A stretch of 64,000 bases of DNA from the NCBI RefSeq assembly GCF_004684085.1, contig NZ_SRHZ01000033.1, positions 1-64,000 on the forward strand, written 5' to 3'. The DNA comes from Stenotrophomonas maltophilia. Its GTDB lineage: Bacteria > Pseudomonadota > Gammaproteobacteria > Xanthomonadales > Xanthomonadaceae. Below are positions 61,589 through 64,000 of the stretch, piece by piece. Both the position numbers and the translations under genes were made by a program. Numbering within the stretch: the stretch's first letter is position 1; every line of letters starts with the position of its first letter. The notes under the pieces were generated by a model that made no database searches, was not told the origin of the DNA, and was given only the letters and a program-made list of their open reading frames with translations.

Positions 61589-62680
61589 ATGGCCGTTTCC
61601 GTCAGCTCCGGCAAGATGCGACTGAGATGGACGAGTGCGCTTGCCGCAGTCGTTCTGGCAATGCAGGCGTGGCCCGTCGTAGCGGTCGAGTCGCCGCGCG
61701 TGGCGGTGGAGGTGGCTTACAGCCCATCGCTGGACCTGTTCAACCTGCTCGACAACCTGCCGGATTGGTTGCCGGGGTACACCTCGCCGGTCTACCAGGA
61801 GGCGTGGCAACGGCGCTTTGGTCTGGACGAGCGAGACCGCAAGCTGCTCGCCGCCTATGCAGCGTTCCGTCAGCGCACCTCCCGCTTGGCGCAGGATCCG
61901 GAGGCGACAGCTGCGCCTGCTGACCGGTTGTTCGCCGGTGCAGATACCCGTGACGGAGATCCTTACGCCAGCCATTTCCTGGGCACAGCTTCTTTCGACA
62001 GTGCGGCAGAGGCCGCGATTGCGGTCCAGATCAGGGGTGATCAGGCGCTGCTGCGGCAGTACTTTGCGCGTTTCGTCCCGCGCGCACGACAGTTGTTGGC
62101 TGGGCGGGAGCCATTCAATGCGCAGCAGAACGTGCTTTCCCGGCAACTGGGATCTGAACGGGTTGCCGAGCTCGCAGATCAGATGAAGGCGTTCTTCAAC
62201 GTGGATGCGCCGCCGACTTTCCGGGTGCGCTTTCTGTGGTGGCCGGAGGCGGCCCAGACCCAGGCAAAGCTGCGCGGTGGCTACATCCTTCTGTTCTCGA
62301 CGTTCGATACTGAGGAGGACTGGGCGCCGATCGTGATGCACGAGTACAGCCATTTTCTTTCTGCCTGGCAGCCGCCGGCGCAGCGCCAGGTATTGGCCGA
62401 AGCCTTTGCGGCGCTGTGCCCATCCGCGCTGACGCTGCGCAACCCGTTGAATGCCCTGGAGGAGCCGCTGGCGATCTACTGGGGTCAGTATCGGTTCGAA
62501 CATCAGGTGCGCGGCGGCACGCTGTCGACGGAGTCGTCCTGGTACATCCAGCCACATGCAGACCGGGCAGCGAAGGCACTCGCGGCAGCGTTCCCGGCAA
62601 CAGGTCCTGCGCCACGGCTGCAGACCGGTCCTTTGTTCAACGCAGCGGCATCGGTCTGTGCTGACGCCGGGCCGGAATAG
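61589..62680 (+). CDS. Putative exported zinc metallopeptidase-like protein
   Basis: A 363-aa protein from ATG 61589 (61616 possible) with a signal peptide (ALAAVVLAMQAWPVVA). It contains H-E-x-x-H as MHEYSHFLSAW near residue 250, preceded by YILLFSTFDTEEDWAPIV, with a possible third ligand in LAEAFAALC about 18 residues later. This is a gluzincin-like layout, but I do not recognise the family. It is divergent from ssrA. Substrate unknown. Confidence 0.7.
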   Translation: MAVSVSSGKMRLRWTSALAAVVLAMQAWPVVAVESPRVAVEVAYSPSLDLFNLLDNLPDWLPGYTSPVYQEAWQRRFGLDERDRKLLAAYAAFRQRTSRLAQDPEATAAPADRLFAGADTRDGDPYASHFLGTASFDSAAEAAIAVQIRGDQALLRQYFARFVPRARQLLAGREPFNAQQNVLSRQLGSERVAELADQMKAFFNVDAPPTFRVRFLWWPEAAQTQAKLRGGYILLFSTFDTEEDWAPIVMHEYSHFLSAWQPPAQRQVLAEAFAALCPSALTLRNPLNALEEPLAIYWGQYRFEHQVRGGTLSTESSWYIQPHADRAAKALAAAFPATGPAPRLQTGPLFNAAASVCADAGPE

Positions 62681-62764
62681 CGCCGACGGCTGACGCGGAC
62701 CCGCGCAGCGGTGGCCAGGATTGGTAGCATCCAGGTTCCTGATGTGGAGCCGTGGAAGGACGCC

Positions 62765-63196
62765 ATGACGCTTGAAGTTGCAGTAACGGATGCACCCAGC
62801 GACGAAGCGCTGGAAATGATTGGTACCGGCTTGGATCAGTTCAATCTTGAGGCCGCTGGCTACGCTGATCGGCGCCCGCTGGCGGTACTGGTCACCGATC
62901 CAGCCAGTGGCGAGGTGGTGGGAGGCCTTACGGGTCGGACGTCACTGGGGCTGTGGTTTGTGGATCTGTTCCATCTACCACCGGCCTACCGCGGCAACGG
63001 GCTGGGGGCGCGTGTGCTGAAGGCCGCAGAGGATGAGGCGCGGCGGCGGGGGTGCCGCTCCGGTGTGCTGTACACCCTCAGTTTCCAGGCGCCGGACTTC
63101 TATGTGAAGCATGGATGGGTCGTGTTCGGCCGGGTGCCATGCGATCCGGCCGGTACTTGCAGGGTGTTCCTCAGCAAGGATCTGTCGACGGGCTGA
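62765..63196 (+). CDS. GNAT-family N-acetyltransferase
   Basis: A 143-aa protein from ATG 62765. The acetyl-CoA loop is Y-R-G-N-G-L-G-A-R-V-L (R/Q-x-x-G-x-G/A) near residue 80, preceded by LWFVDLFHLPP and followed by VLYTLSFQAPDFYVKHGWVVFG. A small-molecule or protein substrate cannot be told apart. Confidence 0.88.
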   Translation: MTLEVAVTDAPSDEALEMIGTGLDQFNLEAAGYADRRPLAVLVTDPASGEVVGGLTGRTSLGLWFVDLFHLPPAYRGNGLGARVLKAAEDEARRRGCRSGVLYTLSFQAPDFYVKHGWVVFGRVPCDPAGTCRVFLSKDLSTG

Positions 63197-63337
63197 GCGC
63201 TGCCGCCGTCCCGCGCATCCTGTCAATCCGCAACTTGTTGTACAGCGTCTGTCATAGCGGATTGCTAACTTCGTGGGCACGAATTTGCGACACACTGGCG
63301 ACGACCATCCAAGCCAGGACAGACACGGAGACGGTGG

Positions 63338-63910
63338 GTGACCCATGCAAGCCAACAACGCAGCCTGCGACAGCTGGTCGGGCCGGTCGGCGCCGACTAC
63401 CAGCGGCGTGCGCTGCCGCCGGGCTGGGTCTGGGCGGTGCTGGCGGTGCTGCTTGCGGCGACCTGGGTGACTGAGTTGCCGGCCACGGCCGCGGCGGCAC
63501 TGGTCGCCAGCGCGGTGGTGGTGCACTGGTCGCAGCGTGGTCGCATCCATTGGCTGGGTTGGCGCCTGCCGGGCTTGGCAGTGCTGGCGGCCCTGCTGTG
63601 GGGGCCGGAGGTGCTTTCGCAATGGTTCGAGCACGGGCTGGCCGTGGTGCTGATGTCACTGGCCAGCCTGAGCATCGGTGTTCATGTATGGCAGTCGCGG
63701 CAGCTTGCGCGCCAGTTGCAGGGCGCGGCCGACGCGCTGGACGATGTCCAGCTGCTTGCGTTGCTGCCGGCCGATGCCGCGCAGCTGGCCCAGCAGTGGC
63801 GGGCCGGCGATGATCGCTACACGCCGGAACTGGCGGTGGTGATGCACCTGGCGGTGATGCACGCGGCGCTGGCGCCGCGGATGCGCAAGCTGGGCATGCT
63901 GGCGGGGTGA
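63338..63910 (+). CDS. Small membrane protein, unknown
   Basis: A 190-aa protein starting at GTG 63338. Three or four hydrophobic helices (WVWAVLAVLLAATWV, AAAALVASAVVVHW, LPGLAVLAALLW, LAVVLMSLASLSIGVHVW) are followed by a soluble helical tail rich in Ala, Gln and Leu. No domain recognised. The 141-bp gap upstream shows nothing notable. Confidence 0.7.
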   Translation: MTHASQQRSLRQLVGPVGADYQRRALPPGWVWAVLAVLLAATWVTELPATAAAALVASAVVVHWSQRGRIHWLGWRLPGLAVLAALLWGPEVLSQWFEHGLAVVLMSLASLSIGVHVWQSRQLARQLQGAADALDDVQLLALLPADAAQLAQQWRAGDDRYTPELAVVMHLAVMHAALAPRMRKLGMLAG

Positions 63911-63920
63911 CCGCCCTTTT

Positions 63921-63973
63921 GTAGAGTCGAGATCCTATGTTCGCGGTCAAGCCTGCTGGAAGCAGGCTTGACC
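63921..63973. repeat. GTAG-headed palindrome at the window end
   Basis: GTAGAGTCGAG at 63921 is followed by a perfect 13-bp stem, GGTCAAGCCTGCT-GGA-AGCAGGCTTGACC (63945-63973). It is longer than the other SMAG elements and may be a two-part variant or a terminator for the membrane-protein gene. Confidence 0.7.
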
Positions 63974-64000
63974 CACCCTCAGCATGGCCGGATCGAAGTC

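Noticed and set aside
61256..62557. 433-codon minus-strand frame ending in ANDDNYAPVALAA
   Set aside because: Its last 13 codons are the tmRNA tag; the rest is antisense to the exported metallopeptidase-like gene.

Overview
The window looks like a chromosomal segment of the Stenotrophomonas maltophilia complex (Xanthomonadaceae). Coding sequence is GC-rich, GTG starts are common, short GTAG-headed palindromes of the SMAG type recur between genes, and two loci match known S. maltophilia arrangements: the efflux operon smeU1-V-W-U2-X with its divergent regulator smeRv, and the hchA-smoR pair. No calls rest on database searches; all are from reading the sequence.

Layout. 1-6067 (minus): Entner-Doudoroff operon zwf-glk-pgl-edd-eda. 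6420-7502: UgpC-type ATPase, divergent from zwf across a region with two strong dyads. 7606-8481: ygfZ. 8521-12944: a succinate dehydrogenase cluster with assembly factors (sdhAF4-sdhC-D-A-B-sdhE-ygfX-like). 12968-14915: lolC/F-lolD. 15137-21001: DUF6491 lipoprotein, yggX, mutY, ftsY, a tiny flagellar-rod-like protein, htpG. 21002-21620: non-coding, with two large hairpin elements. 21621-25429: rsmD, coaD, a lipoprotein, a YfhL-type ferredoxin, ggt. 25550-28522: MBL hydrolase, psiF, an ArsR/SRPBCC pair, upp. 28690-34355: a tightly packed predicted phosphate-scavenging operon (TonB-dependent receptor, beta-propeller phytase, metallophosphoesterase, exported pyrophosphatase). 34375-37319: SUKH-like protein, photolyase, OmpA-family lipoprotein. 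37579-46586: smeRv and the smeU1-V-W-U2-X efflux operon. 46749-54518: accessory region described below. 54536-59310: exported hydrolases and a subtilase. 59713-61390: low-GC exported protein, gene-poor debris and the tmRNA gene ssrA. 61589-63910: putative exported metallopeptidase, GNAT, membrane protein.

The most novel content lies at 48118-54518. Two tiny genes (33 and 32 codons) encode clearly related peptides that share an N-terminal pattern (R-x-x-R-A-L-x-V-[ST]-L-N) and end in aromatic-rich tails (YRYWNIF and WNTWPLWVEF). Each is followed by a perfect hairpin and then by a paralogous cytochrome P450 of 408 or 407 aa. The repeated order precursor-hairpin-P450 is what one expects of a ribosomally made, P450-cross-linked peptide (RiPP). 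The two cassettes flank hchA-smoR, an AraC regulator and an alpha/beta hydrolase.

A second structural novelty is a family of about 104-bp hairpin elements (779-886, 21161-21264, 21389-21490). They have a conserved 52-nt core and arms that differ between copies but are perfectly self-complementary within each copy.
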